The notes under the pieces: generated by a model | Told to the model about the DNA's origin: nothing | Databases searched by the model: none | Seen by the model: the letters and a program-made list of their open reading frames with translations, nothing else | DNA from: Evernia prunastri | Taxonomy: Eukaryota > Ascomycota > Lecanoromycetes > Lecanorales > Parmeliaceae | Length of the DNA stretch: 64,000 nucleotides | Assembly (NCBI GenBank): GCA_003184365.1 | Contig: NKYR01000011.1 | Coordinates: 248,001 to 312,000 of the forward strand | Reading direction: 5' to 3' | Part shown: piece by piece, positions 10,700-22,800 of the stretch | Position numbering within the stretch: the stretch's first letter is position 1 | Layout of the letters: each line of letters begins with the position of its first letter | Program-made: the position numbers and the translations under genes

Positions 10700-13600
10700 C
10701 TAAAGGCCCCTCCCCCTCTCCTCCTCCAGAGCGTTCCTCCGGCCCGCCTCTCCATCAGCGTCGCCCAACAGCAAAGAACCCCGGACCCTCTCCCTGTCCA
10801 ACTCGGCCTTCAGTCGTCGATTCTCTTCGGCGCCTTCCTCAAGCCTCTTCCTCGCCCCGCTCCGATCCAGCAGTCGCGCCTCTCGTTCCGCCTTCAGCCT
10901 TCGCTCCAGCTCCCGCAATCTATGGATCCAGCGCTGTTGCGTGGGCTCGATGGGCACGGAGATGAGTTCATTGTTGTTGCTGTTGTTATTGGTCTGGGCG
11001 GGCAGATGGGATGAAGATGCGTGCCGGGGTGAAGAGGTGGGATTCATTGCGTTGGTGAGACGTTCGACGGCCGAAGAAGAATGGTGGCGAGCTAAAGGAG
11101 GGGGAGCCGAGCGGTCAATGCTGTTGGTAGGCGCGTGGGAATTGCCGGCTCTCAAAGCGTTGCGGGCGTGCATTTCCTGTTTCTGCAGTGTTGCCAGTTC
11201 TGATTTCAGGAGGCGGTTTTCGCCTTTCAATTTGGCGATTTCGGGCGCTGCGGTGAAGGTGCCGGAGATGCGGTGGGATTGCACCGTGTTCTCTAGGCGA
11301 TCTAACTTCTTGATACGAGCATCGAGGGTGTTTTCGACGGATTGGTATTCAGTCCACAGTTCTCGCTCGATGGTGCGAATGCGGGCTTGGAATCCGATAA
11401 TGGTGCCCTCGACGTTTTTGACAGCGTTAAGGAGGTTTTTAGTGAAAGCGGGGAGCATGGCGGAGTTGTTAATGACGTCGAGAGTTGGAAGGTGGTTGTT
11501 GACGAGCGAGTTCTGGTGCTGCCAGTCCTTGCCGCAAATGGCGGAGACCCGGGTCCAAAGGGTGAGGAGGAGAGTGTTGCGTTCGGCGACTTGGTCTTTG
11601 TATTGGGATTCAAGGGTTGATAATTTCTTGCGGTCAGATTGACGCGATAACTCAAGCTCACTGATGCGAGCGTCTTTTTGGGAGACGGTGCGGCTGGTAT
11701 GTTGATGTGTTTTCTGCCATTGCTCGTGCTGGGCTTTGTCCGCACGGCGGCCTTGACGCTCGCGGTCGAGGAGCTCCGAGAGCTTTTTCGATTCTAGACC
11801 ATGGCTTTCCAGGAGAGCGTCGCGGTTCTTGAGAAGACGGTCTTTCTCCGATAGGTTGTGCTGAGCGGTCTCTAGCTCAGAGCCGGTAGCCTCGAGCTCC
11901 CTTTGCAGCCTTGTGATTGAGGTGAGAAAAGATGATCTTGTTCCATTGGGATCGCCGAGCACTTCTCGTAGATGGCTCTCGAGCTCTGTCAGCCTCTCCT
12001 TGAAGGATGTAGCCTCAATCTCACGCGACTGAAGGCTCTTCTTCAATTTCCTGGACTCCTCCTGGGCAGATGATAACTCCCGGTTGAGTTCATTGGTCAT
12101 CTTCTGCACATCTTGCTTTTCTTTGCCGCCAATGACTTCCCGCTGGTGTCGTTCCTCGGCCAGTCTTGTCTCCAGGTCGATGGCACGGTCTTTCTCACTG
12201 GATAAGCTGGCCTTGAGATTGTTGAGAGCGTCTTCAAGGTCACCAATTTTGATCTTGTCGCCATCCTGCTCTTCCCGTAGGAATGCAATCTCATTTTGGC
12301 CAGACTCTTGCTGGACTGTAAGCTTGTTGATCTTGTCTCGTTCCTCGCGCAAATCCTTGTCCATGGAGTCTGCCTCATGGCTGAGTTCCTCGAGCTCGAG
12401 CTGCAAGTCTCGAATGCGTTGGCTCTTGCCCTCAATCTCCTCCTCTACTCGGAGGATGCTTTCACTCAGTGTTCGAACTTCCTTGCGCAGCGCTTCAGAA
12501 TCTTCTGCGTGATTTGATAGCTCATTGTGAAGGTGCTGTAGCTCTTGATTCTTCTGATCGATCTCCTCCTCCAGAGCACCTATTCGTTCATTGCCTTCGG
12601 CTTTCAGATCTTGCAACTCGGTTTCCATATCTTCTTGTAGCCTGATAGCTTCATCCCGTTCAGCTTGCATAGTCCTGAGATCTTCTGTAGCCAGGCCGAC
12701 GTCATTGTCGTAAAGTTGCTTGAGATCTTCATGCTCGATCTTGACAGCATCAAGTTGTTCAAGCTCATCCAACAACTCTTCAAGCTTCTTTGTCAGGTCA
12801 TGAATCTCAAGCTTTAGTCCAGCATTTTGATCACGCAATTGGCCATTCTTGAGTTCGTAAGCATCACGTTCAGCGTCACTCATTTGAGTCGCGCGAGTCT
12901 GATCGCTTGCGCGAGAAGGCGGGCGAGCGTGAGCACGGGACGCTGAACGCTCAAAGATACTGTCGCCAGCTATCGAGCGCGTTCCATGGCGTGAGCCAAG
13001 CTTTAAATCTTCGATTTCCTGGTATAGGCGCTCTTTCTCTCGGTTGCGGGAAGTAAGCATCGACGTCTGCGCACCAACTTCGCGACGCAGCTCTGCATTT
13101 TCGTGTCTCAGCTGCTCCACAAGGGTGCTGCTTACAGCGCTACTGCCAGCGTTTCGATCTGGCTGGCGTTCTGGAATGTCGGTGTAAGAGAGGGTGGATG
13201 ATTTCTTCTGCCGTCTGTTGACATTGTAGACGTTTGTAGCGTGGTTGTTGGTGGTCGTCGAGGAAGCGTCGCTCTTTAGTCGTCGAACCTCGTCCCGAAG
13301 TCTAGCATTATCTTCATCTGCCTGCTCTCGACGTGCAGTCTCGGCATCGAGAAGGTCCTTCCACATGTCCTGTGTTGCCCTACGTGAGTACTTCAAAATG
13401 TCTTGGATATGCTTCAGTACTTACAACTTCTTCATGAATACCAATGTCAGCTCCCTCATTAGGTGCGCTGGCCCGCTTCAGCATCTCAGCGAGTCTTTTC
13501 TTTTCCCTCTCTTGTGCAAAGCCTTCATGACGCATCTTTTCAACCTCAACCTCGTAAGTCATTACTCGCTCTCTGAAATAAGTCAATTCGTTCTCCATGA

Positions 13601-15263
13601 ACTGAAACTCCTCAGAACTTGGACCATCTTCGACCTTCTCGGGGACTGGTACTTCTGCTTTCTTCGTGAGCTCATCTATCTTGTCCTGCAGCTTTCGCTC
13701 TAGCTCTCGATTAGTACGCTTGAGTTCTCTCATCTCCTTTGCAGACTTAAATTTGGCCGTCCGGAGATCCACATTTTCGGAAATCATGGCCTTGACTCCT
13801 TCGTCCGACCTTCTGCTCAAGGCATCGTCAAGAAAATTGATCTTCAGCTTGAGATCCCAATTCTCCTTCATCAAACGATCGATGGTGCTACTTTGTTCCT
13901 TGAGAGTCAAGCTTTTGCCACCACGCGCAGAAGGGGTAGGAGCGCCATTTCTCTTCTCGGGCGACGGCTGCCTATGTCGATCTCTATACTCTCGAGCCAT
14001 GGTTGCTGGTACCTCGATATCTCGTACATGCTGTGCAATCACGGTGTCGGTTGGCGTGTTGATGTTTCTGCTAGTGGTACTGGGCGTCTGTGGTACTCCA
14101 AGATCGTGCCTTTCTGCCTTCAAAGTATCTTCTTCCGCAGTATCATCCTCCTCGTCCAAGGTATGCAGATCTCTCTCCGTCAGCCTTATCCTATCTTCGC
14201 GATCACTGAGATCTGAGATGCCAGACGCCATACTACCCAGACTGATCGTTCTAGAGAATGCCGGGGGTCTGCTACTGAGAGAGCCTTGAGGTACAGCACC
14301 GCCAGATTGCAAGGCAAAATCTGCCCCGACTGTCACCTCACTTCCACCTTCTGTAGATGTAGTTGTGTAAGAAGAGTAAGAGGACCTTTGGCTTGCCATG
14401 CGGCTATTGAGATATTTGGGCCTTTTCTGAGATCTTGTTGACCCTATGTTATTGGTGCCTTCATCATTTTCTTGTGGTTCTGAAGCCTTTGTCGGAGTCG
14501 GTGAGCTTGCGCGCGATGATGAGGCAGAACCGACCCGAGCTTTGCGAGGAGTCGGATGGTCGTCGGTCTCTGCACCTGGGCTCGATTTTTCCAACGCTAT
14601 GCCACCTTTGCTGTCATCCGCCGTCTCGTATCCTGCGTCCATCGAAGACATAGATACTGCGCGAGACACCGTACGAGCAGCGGCCGCTGCGGTAGGCGAC
14701 GAATCCATAGTCTCGAGAGAAGAGGTATTGTGGTGCTCGTGGTCAACTTCTGTGTCTAGAGGATCTCTCGATTGTAGTTCCCCACAACTCGGAGCTGGAG
14801 TTTGATACATTTCTGGCGGCGTAGCTGGAGAATCCGGCCTACTGATATGGTCCCCGCGAGATGGATCCATGGACAGCTTGTAGTGTTCTTCGTTCGGCGT
14901 TTGGGAATGAGGCTGAGTGAAGTCGGTGGAATGGTCTGTTCTTGTATACGCAGCCGGGGATAACTCCGGCAGGAACGTCGAATCCACATCCTCAAGCTGT
15001 TGCCGCATCTCGTTCTCTTGCAGAAATGTATCTCCATCTCCAGCCATCATACTTCTACCATCGTCGCTCGGCGCATTCGGGCTGTGATCTGCGAGTGGCG
15101 GTTGTGCAATGGATGTTGCCTGCGACTGCGAAGAGGACTCTTGATGCTCATAATCGTCATGATCGAAGGACGTTTTGATAGGAGATAGGTCTTCATCAAT
15201 GTCGAAGCCGCCTGGCACTTTTGATGCTAGCCGAGCGACTGTGGGCCTCGTTGGTGTTGCCAT
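10700..15263 (-). CDS. apsB: Anucleate primary sterigmata protein B / Mto1-like MTOC coiled-coil protein
   Basis: Exons 15263-13425 and 13369-10700 encode 1502 residues. The acceptor giving HEEV-DMWKDLLD keeps the frame. The first about 430 residues are Ser/Thr/Pro-rich and probably disordered. A Cnn_1N/CM1-type motif (core LMKENWDLKLKINFLDDAL, about residues 450-485) follows; this motif recruits the gamma-tubulin complex. The central 900 residues are almost unbroken heptad coiled coil. Near the C-terminus LRELERRLKAEREARLLDR (about 1425-1475) matches the Mto2-binding region. Family members sit at septal and spindle-pole MTOCs and are needed for nuclear positioning and conidiophore development. 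The N-terminal extension makes it longer than A. nidulans ApsB. Assignment to the family is firm; Pcp1-like alternatives are less likely because of the Mto2-binding tail. Confidence 0.92.
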
Positions 15264-15589
15264 TGACCTTGGCCCAAGAGCTTGTCGCTCCCATGTGCTA
15301 TTTCAATGACTTCAAGGTTAGAAGCACGGAGCAAGGGAACAATCTATGATGCCAATATGCCAACATAATATCCGTGAGAGGTGGGGTTGTGGGCGGAGTT
15401 GCAGTTCCAGATCTCGCGTCACTGAGCGCGCGTGACAAATCGGGAATAGCCTCATCTTCCCGGCTGCATCTTGATCTAAATGGGTACGGAGAATCTAGGT
15501 ACCTACATTTACTGAATCTTGAGCTCTGGCTGTCTACAGAATCATTCTCGTTTGCCTATTGCGCAAAATCCTTCGCTCATATGGTTCCT
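15264..15589. other. Intergenic, promoter side of apsB-like gene
   Basis: About 0.33 kb upstream of the apsB-like start and downstream of the GNAT gene. A CTAGGTACCTAC string lies near 15495. Nothing else is recognisable. Confidence 0.4.
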
Positions 15590-16341
15590 TTACGAAGAAG
15601 GCGCTACATAACCCGACGGCATCCTCGTCAAGAAGACATTCTTATACATCCCTTGCCCAGGTGGCCAACGGCCCAAATCAGTCTCCCAGCGTTCCATCTC
15701 CATAAACCCATGCTTCAGATACAGACCATATCCTTGATGCGTTGCTACTATGAAACCTGGCACATTCATTTCCTCGAGTTTGTCTGTTCCCCACTTCATG
15801 AGCATGGATCCAACGCCTTTGCGTTGATAAGCTGGCAGCGTATTGAGAGCCATCAGTTCTATCGTATCGAAAGATACCCAGGGTCAGCGATTAAAAGACG
15901 AAAGGTTGCGCACTAGATGGACAGAATGTGTTATTCTGGAGCGAACTCACCGAACCATCTGGTATGACCCATAATTCTGCGCTTTGAATCCTGCTCCTTT
16001 CCCTGGAATTCGCCGAGTATATCACGCCTCGCCTCTGGGAATAGATTCGGCGCCTCCCTTTTCGAACGCTCCCAATCCTGGTCGGTCATTGCCTTTGTAT
16101 ATTCCCAGACAGCACATCCCGCCATCTTGTCATTATTATCCGTGTCAACAACTTTGAGGAGGTACTGGTTGGGATCATCAACGGCTCTCTGACGCCCTTG
16201 CACGATTCTATCTATGCTCGTCTGGCTCATACCGGTGGGCAATACAATCGCTCTGAAGGGGTTGTTCTCGAAGCTTGCCACGAGGAGCGCAGCTGCTTCC
16301 TCTGCATCTTCCTTAGCCATAGGGCGCAATTCGAGGGGCAT
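15590..16341 (-). CDS. GNAT-family N-acetyltransferase
   Basis: Two exons (16341-15951 and 15858-15590, intron 92 bp) encode 219 residues. The start at 16341 is preferred because the sequence becomes family-like at MPLELRPMAKED; an upstream in-frame ATG at 16470 would add 43 unconvincing residues. The acetyl-CoA-binding motif A is visible in LPAYQRKGVGSML (the R/Q-x-x-G-x-G pattern), followed by the usual GLYLKHGF beta-bulge region. The family transfers acetyl groups to small molecules or peptides; the substrate is not evident. It lies in the same orientation as the upstream neighbour but there is no sign of co-transcription. Confidence 0.88.
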
Positions 16342-16623
16342 GTTGCAAGGGTGAGAAAGATACTGCGATCTTTGGGAACGGACGGAATTGACTATGTTGA
16401 ATAGGTTGAATGAAGAGGAGGTAGGGTCGTAGAGGAGCCTCTGATTTGTACTGTAGAGAGTATGAGTCACGTTTTAGCTGGATTCAAGTTCACCCATCCC
16501 AAGTCAATGGAATGCCAAGTAGTGAAGAGCAGTAATTGGGTCCAAAGAGATAGATAAATACCAGGAATCATTAGTTCCATGATCAGGCAGCCGTCAATCC
16601 ACGCCGTGCCCGATGCTTGCTCA

Positions 16624-16670
16624 TGTCACTTTACGCCAGTGTCACTTTACGCCAGTGTCACTTTCCGCCA
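16624..16670. repeat. Three tandem copies of a 16-bp unit
   Basis: The unit TGTCACTTTACGCCAG occurs twice exactly and a third time with one A-to-C change and a truncated end. It lies in unique-looking sequence about 280 bp from the GNAT start. It could be a regulatory cluster or a remnant of a transposon end; the sequence does not decide. Confidence 0.85.
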
Positions 16671-16954
16671 TTTGGCATCGACGCGCCTTGCCAGATTTTA
16701 CTATTCGCATGAGATCACCAGCAATGTTAGTGGTTAGTGATGTTGAAAAAAGAAAATAAAACTTGAAAGCATGGACATGGCTCTCAGGAGATTCAGCGCG
16801 AGATCCGGATGCTTTTAAACCTCAGCCAATCCCAAGTAAAATACCATTAGCGTCGAATACAGGTGGCTGAGCAAATTAGGTGGCCGCCACACGTAAATAA
16901 CGTGACATCACCATCGTAAATGCTCTACTCACTGTCATCGTCGCCGGTTCCCTC

Positions 16955-17206
16955 GCTATCGCCTCCAGTGGAGCGGAGAGGGTCTCCATGCGCGCCATGG
17001 TAGCCCGCCCATATGACTGCTAGTCAGGGCGGAGTTTGTATGGGAGATCCAGCGGGGTTCGCAGTCTACTGGGGGGGGCTATGCTGTCGCCTCCAGCGGG
17101 GCGGAGAGCTGGAGAGGGCCTCCATGCGGGCCATGGTGGCCCGCCCATATGACTGCTAGTCAGGGCGGAGTTTGTATGGGAGATCCAGCGGGGTTCGCAG
17201 TCTACT
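16955..17206. repeat. Tandem duplication of about 120 bp
   Basis: Copy 1 spans about 16955-17070 and copy 2 about 17083-17206. Both run from a GCTRTCGCCTCCAG-like start to GCAGTCTACT with few differences, plus an 8-base insertion in copy 2. Each copy contains a hairpin-forming core: CCGCCC...GGGCGG around the palindrome TGACTGCTAGTCA. The position just beyond the transposase stop suggests subterminal repeats of the MULE element. Confidence 0.85.
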
Positions 17207-17262
17207 ATGGGGTATAGGGAGACCTTGCTGTCGCCAAATCTGGGGGTTTATTGAGTGGATAT

Positions 17263-19441
17263 CTACTCGTTGTCGCTATCCACGTCAACAGCCACGTCGC
17301 TATCCATGTCGCGTCTCCTCAGCTTAGCTATATCATGCCCGTTATCGGTAAGCTCTTTCAGGGCCTCTTCAACCCCCTGTTGACGAATCGGGCCCGTCAT
17401 TTGACGTAACATAGCGACCCACTGAGCGGAAATCCGCTCCCTCACATCGTCCTCCCAATCCACGGTACCGGCTTCCAAATCATAGAACTTCGTCTTGATC
17501 TCTTCGAGTACCTCCCGAACGTCCAGCATATGCTTGCTGGGGCCGTCCGGTTCATCGTAGATATCCTTGGTGACGTATTCCTTGGTCGTACTCTCGTAGA
17601 TCTCAAAGCCACCCTCTTCAAACATGTAGGCCCACCTCTTCCAATCGGCCTCCGCAAAGGCGTTACTCATGAGATTGAATTGCCAGAGGTGGGAGCACGG
17701 TAACTGGTATTGCCGATAAAACACGCACGTGCAGGATAATTCGTCATTGAGGCTTCGTGGGATCTCGCCTAGATCGGTCAATAAATAGTCGCTTAGCGAT
17801 AGCAGTACATACCTTCGTCTTGCGCCTCTATTGCCTTTTTCAGCTGGCCTACTATGAGCTGTTGCACGGGACCAGGAAACTTAGCTAGCTCAGGATATAG
17901 CTGACACTCAGCAGACTGATATGTCCTGAACCGGGCAGCAGTCTCTTCTTCGCGGAGCTCCCATTGGTCAGCAATCTTCAGAGTGTGTAGGGCTACCCCG
18001 GACAGGCTGAATCGTAGCATAGAGCCCTTGCCCTGCGCATGAATCTTGAGGGAATGATGCCATGACTCCACTGCATTAGTGGTCGTTACCTGCAAAAGTA
18101 AGCACGAATGCTGACGGGCGTAATAAGCCCACAGTTTCCTGGTACTGAGCCACTCTCTTCGAATGTACTCCTTTTTCGAGTCAGGCGCAGCAGCAATTGC
18201 AGAGTTGATCTCTTCTATACATCCATGCGCCGAAAATCGATAGTAGAGGGCCTTGTAGAGGTGTTCGAATGACTTCTTACACCCCTCACCCCCTAATTCT
18301 CGCTTCAAGGTGCGTTCGCTATGCTTCCGGCATAGAAAATGGTCCACCTCTTGCTCACCTTCATCAAGGCCTCCGAAGGCTAGTCGAACAGCCTTCTGTT
18401 CAGCTGCTGAGTCGTCTGTAACCATGTAGCGAAGACGCNGACAGTCAGCCCACTGGATTTCCCATGCATCTTTGGCACCTTGAATGCGCCCGTCAGGATG
18501 AGACTTCTTCCATTCGGCGCCGGCGTTATGGCAGTGCAATAGCTTTAGGTGCTTCCCACCAGCAGCCTCCAGGGCAGAAAGGTTTCCAGTCCATTTGACG
18601 CCTCTCAAATTGCTATAGATCGAGGCAATCTGCCAGCCTTTGGAAACAGCTTCACCAGCGGCAGTCATGACGAAGGAATTGATTTTGACCTGATCGACGT
18701 AATCACGCTCGTGATTATGCTGCTGGCAGGGACTCTTCTTATCCAAATGAAGCGAGAGTACAACAGTCATTAAGATACTGCTGTCAGATTGGCTGAATGC
18801 TTTCACCATTTTCAGCTTCATACCACAGGGAGGGACGTGTCGCAGTTGCTTATTTTTTTGCCCATGAGTCTCGCTAACAGTCTCCCCCTTGTGTAGACGA
18901 CACCACCAGTAGGAGGACTGAGTGCCTTTACCAGTCATCGCGTTATTGGGCTTGTTGCATACCCAGAGATTGTCCATCAATGGCCAATACGCCTCGTACT
19001 GCTCTGCTGTCCATGACACGGGCGCATTCAACGAAAAAACAGCCTGACGCGTCTCGGGAGTATGGGGAGGCAATTTTAGTATTGTTGACACCGCCTCGGG
19101 GGACATGGTAGGGACCGGTTTGCTCCGCTTGCTACCCTTCCGGGCCTTCTTGGGGGCGACGACATCACCGGAGGCTTTACGCTTTAGGGAGGGAGCGGAG
19201 GAAGAAGGCCTTGGTGACGGTGATCTAGACGCGTCAGAATATGTGGGTCTGCTCCATTCGCCATCGCTATCCTCCTCATCCTCCTTAGCGACGACGTCAA
19301 GGACCTCGTCTGGATACATGGCCTCCGGGTACGACGATCGATACCCTCGGGGTTGCTACCGTACCAATCCAACTCTTCCTGAGTATCCTCGAAGCCGCCA
19401 TACTGAGGAGGCTGGCGAACGACAAGCTCTTGCGACGTCAT
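17263..19441 (-). mobile_element. MULE-type (Mutator-like) DNA transposon transposase, frameshifted
   Basis: The main exon (minus strand, 19319 to 17813) joins exon 17768-17263 through a 44-bp intron (GTATGT donor, 17769-17812), giving AQDEGEIPRS across the junction. The protein has a basic Ser-rich N-terminus, the MULE DDE region (MVTDDSAAEQKA, then DHFLCRKHSERTL) and a C-terminal SWIM zinc finger (CTCVFYRQYQLPCSHLW). The family cuts and pastes DNA. A natural start at 19441 (MTSQELVVRQPP) is in another frame, and a single-base loss near 19345 separates it from the rest. The element may therefore be inactive unless translation starts at 19319. One N base at 18439 leaves a codon unresolved. 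A 14/15 inverted match lies just outside (17222-17236 and 19519-19533). Confidence 0.88.
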
Positions 19442-19841
19442 AATGAAGAGATGACGCGATTTGCTAGCTATTACACGATTCACGAAGTATGAGGGTGTGG
19501 GGTGGAATGTGGAATCAATGGCGACAGCGAGGTATGGAGAAGGAAGCAGGGAGGAGGCACGCGGGTACCGTGATTACTATGTGGATCTCTTACTAATCAA
19601 GGTATGTGGCTGCCCCAGTCTCCGGCCTAAAGACCCTCCGGTATCATACACTAGCGTTGGCTGAGGTTTAAAAGCAACCGCCTGTTCCCGTACTTCCGTT
19701 GCGCCTAGAGTACATATTGCTTCGCAATTCATGATCATTCGGCATTCTACCATTCCAACTGTAGCCTCCTTTCTCCTTTCCATTAATATATATTGATAAA
19801 ATGCCAGGAATACTTATCGTAAATCTCTATCAGAAAAAGAT
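19442..19841. other. Intergenic, transposon right flank
   Basis: About 0.4 kb. It includes the candidate right inverted-repeat match of the MULE element (19519-19533). No further gene is seen. Confidence 0.4.
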
Positions 19842-22800
19842 ATGAAACGTATCATGATACCTACTGGACCTGAAGATATCGTGAATGAAATCGAAAAGTG
19901 GCCAAAAAGGCACTCGGACAGCAAGGTTGCTGCCGGTGTCCGCTCTGGTCTTGTTCGATTGCAAAGATTCAGTGCCTCGATCGATATGCCTCACCGTCAG
20001 TACGAACTTGATGCTCCCCCACAACAAACATCCAGGGCTCGGAGTTCTTTTCGCTCGGTGTCTTTCTTTGTGAGCATAGACATTTTTTAGCCGATAAAAA
20101 GCGCTGTCAAGCGCCCTCCAGTTTTCTGCCTTTTGCCAGCAAGATTGATAGATTCTAGAAGATTATTCCCAATGGAAAGCCTATTGCTTACGCCTTTCCT
20201 TCGTCATGTGTAGCTCGTGCAAGACGCCGCAGAGGCCTAAGAACAGCTCTGCAAGGCTCTCGCCCGAATGATCGATTGCTTACCTGGAGTTGAGATCTAA
20301 ACGGAGACTTTTCTCGAATCTGGCTTAGTTCACGAGTGTGTGAATGCGGTCTACGTTTCAGTCATCCGATTCTGTAGGTCTTTCCCACACCCCGTGTTTG
20401 TTATTTTTACATCTTCAGGAGCCCCGAGACTTGTGTTGAGAACACTTTGTGCTCCAATTCTAATTGTCGTGTGAAAAACGTGATTACTAACTGTAGCAAT
20501 TCGTCAGGGGCGAGAGCTTGCAAATTTTATAGAAGACATAGACTTTGGAACTTTCTTCGTGCCACCTGGAACGACTTTGATATAGAAATTTAGTGATCTC
20601 GAGATTGACCTGGTCAGGAATCGGGATAAAGTTGAAAGAGTGTGAGCTAGATCCAATCAGGAGCGCAAAGGCCTATTGGAGGCCCAAGCCTCAGCGCGAC
20701 GAAAAGAGATTACAGCGTAGCTGGCGCCTATTGCCTGCGATGTCGAATACTTCTCGAATGACCTCGCTAGCGCGAGAGCACTGCGCCATCCGAAAATTTG
20801 CGTCTGGGTCCTAGACAAGATGGAGGTGATACGGCTCTGTGATACCAATAACGGGTCCGATAACTCACTGTTGTGGATCTGTACCAACCCTGGGGCAGGC
20901 AAAACGATACTGTCTTCGTTCCTGATAGATCACTTTGAGTCCGAGGAATCGGGTCGTGCCAGAGGAAACGTGTTTTACTTTTTCCGCAAGAACACTGACG
21001 CCGACAAAACTACACCTACTGTACTTGTAGGATCACTTCTCTATCAGCTGTATAAGTCGGCCCAAGATCAAAAGGCAAGGGTGTCTCCGAGTAATGACTT
21101 GGGGCTCGCCTTAGACAGGTCTGGGCAGCAAAGAGCGGTGAATTTTGCCACCTTATGGCAATTGTTCTCTACTCATATCAGTAGTGTGACCCCCGCATTA
21201 ATCATTTTAGACGCATTGGATGAGTGCAAGGAACCCTGCCGATTGATTCAATGTCTGAAAGGACTCTCAGAGCTGAAATCTGTCAGGGTGATAGTGACGA
21301 GTCGCAAGCAACAGCATCTACACGATGAACTGAACAATAATTCCACCATTGAGATATCTCCCGAGGACATCGATGCTGATATCGCGGCTTTGGTCGAAGC
21401 CAAAATCGGAGCATCTTCGCGACTTTCCCATCCCTTGGTGCGCGACCTAATCATCGCAAAGATTTGCAATGCCCATGACGGGATGTTCTTGTGGGTCTAT
21501 CTCATGCTCAAGGAGCTCAAGTCATGCTTTTCGATGGTGCAAGTCCAAGATGCACTGGCAAAATTACCAATAGGCCTGGATGGGATCTACAAGAGCATTC
21601 TGAAAAGACTGCAAAAATTGCTTACCTCTTCTTCCCTCGGTCTTTGCTCTAAGGTGCTTACATGGGTTGTCTCGGCTGTTGTAGGTAGCAATCCATTCCT
21701 AATTCAGCGGGATCAAGGACTGAGATCTCTTCAGCGCCCACTTAGTACTAATGAGATCAACATGCGCTCAGCCTCCACTATGATATGGATGACGATACCA
21801 TACTCACGGATGACCGGTCTTCTCCTTACTCCGACAAGGACCTCGAATTGATATGTGGTTCTTTGATTACGATCCGCAAAGGAGCTCTGCAAGTGATCCA
21901 CTTAACTGTCAAAGAGTTTCTAAGGTCGCAGCATGAAACGGATGGGCTGACTTCTAGTCTTCTGGTTGATCCTGAACATGGGAGTCTCCAGCTGGCGCTG
22001 GTGTGTTTGCGATGCATTGCCACCAATGCCGAGCCTCTCGTAGACCTGGAGTCCGAAGCTGCGCGAATAGAATGGGATCTCGACATCGATGCACTTAACA
22101 GCTGCACAGCTGGAGCACCTCTGTTCAAATATGCAGCTTTCTCTTGGTTAGAGCATTTGATAGACTGTAAGGTGAATAATATAGTCGAGATTTCTGAAAC
22201 ATTAACTCCCCAGCAACTTATTTTTGTGTCGAAATGTACATGGTTTCGCAACTTGACAGCACAATACGCTTAATGCTAGGTATCGACGAGGTTCGTGACG
22301 AATTCTTCGATTCTGTGCAAGATCCCTGGCTTCGGGAAGAACCCGGCCCCCGTTTCCTTGTCAGCTGGTGCACTGCAATGTCACGTTTGATTGAAGAGTA
22401 TGGTGCAGTTCTGGCTCGACGACCTTGGGAAATTTATCTGATCGTTTTATGCCCTATCCTTACAGCTGATCCGACTTTAGGAAAGCTGTGGCAGAAATGT
22501 GGCGAGTCTCCTCGGAGGGAAATGGATCTGCAATGGATTGCGTATCGTGTTCCTCGCCCACCGCAGGAATAGCCTCTTGAAACAAGCCCGTTCATCGATC
22601 TCTCGTGGTGTAACGGAACCAGAGGCCTAGTCGATGTGAGTCCTACAAGTCGATATCTGGTGCTAGGCGTGCCATATGAGATTCATACAGACCCTTTTGA
22701 AGACATACTGTATCTTCATGACACTGGTTCTAACGAAGCCATTGAACTCCGTTTACCTGAGCCATTGGATTACATCAAGGCCAACTTTCACTTTTCGCGG

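Larger units (their letters stand above)
16342..17262. other. Intergenic, repeat-containing
   Basis: About 0.9 kb with no gene between the GNAT start and the MULE transposase 3' end. It holds a 16-bp tandem repeat and a large tandem duplication, listed separately. The rest shows nothing recognisable. Confidence 0.5.

Noticed and set aside
10941..11642. Long open frames antisense to the coiled-coil gene
   Set aside because: They are composition shadows of the heptad-rich coding strand and have no family resemblance.
13666..14289. 207-codon plus-strand frame inside the apsB-like gene
   Set aside because: Antisense shadow; the Ser/Leu-rich sequence mirrors codons of the true minus-strand gene.
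16955..17206. CRISPR-like repeat array
   Set aside because: Two long tandem copies without spacers, in a eukaryotic genome.
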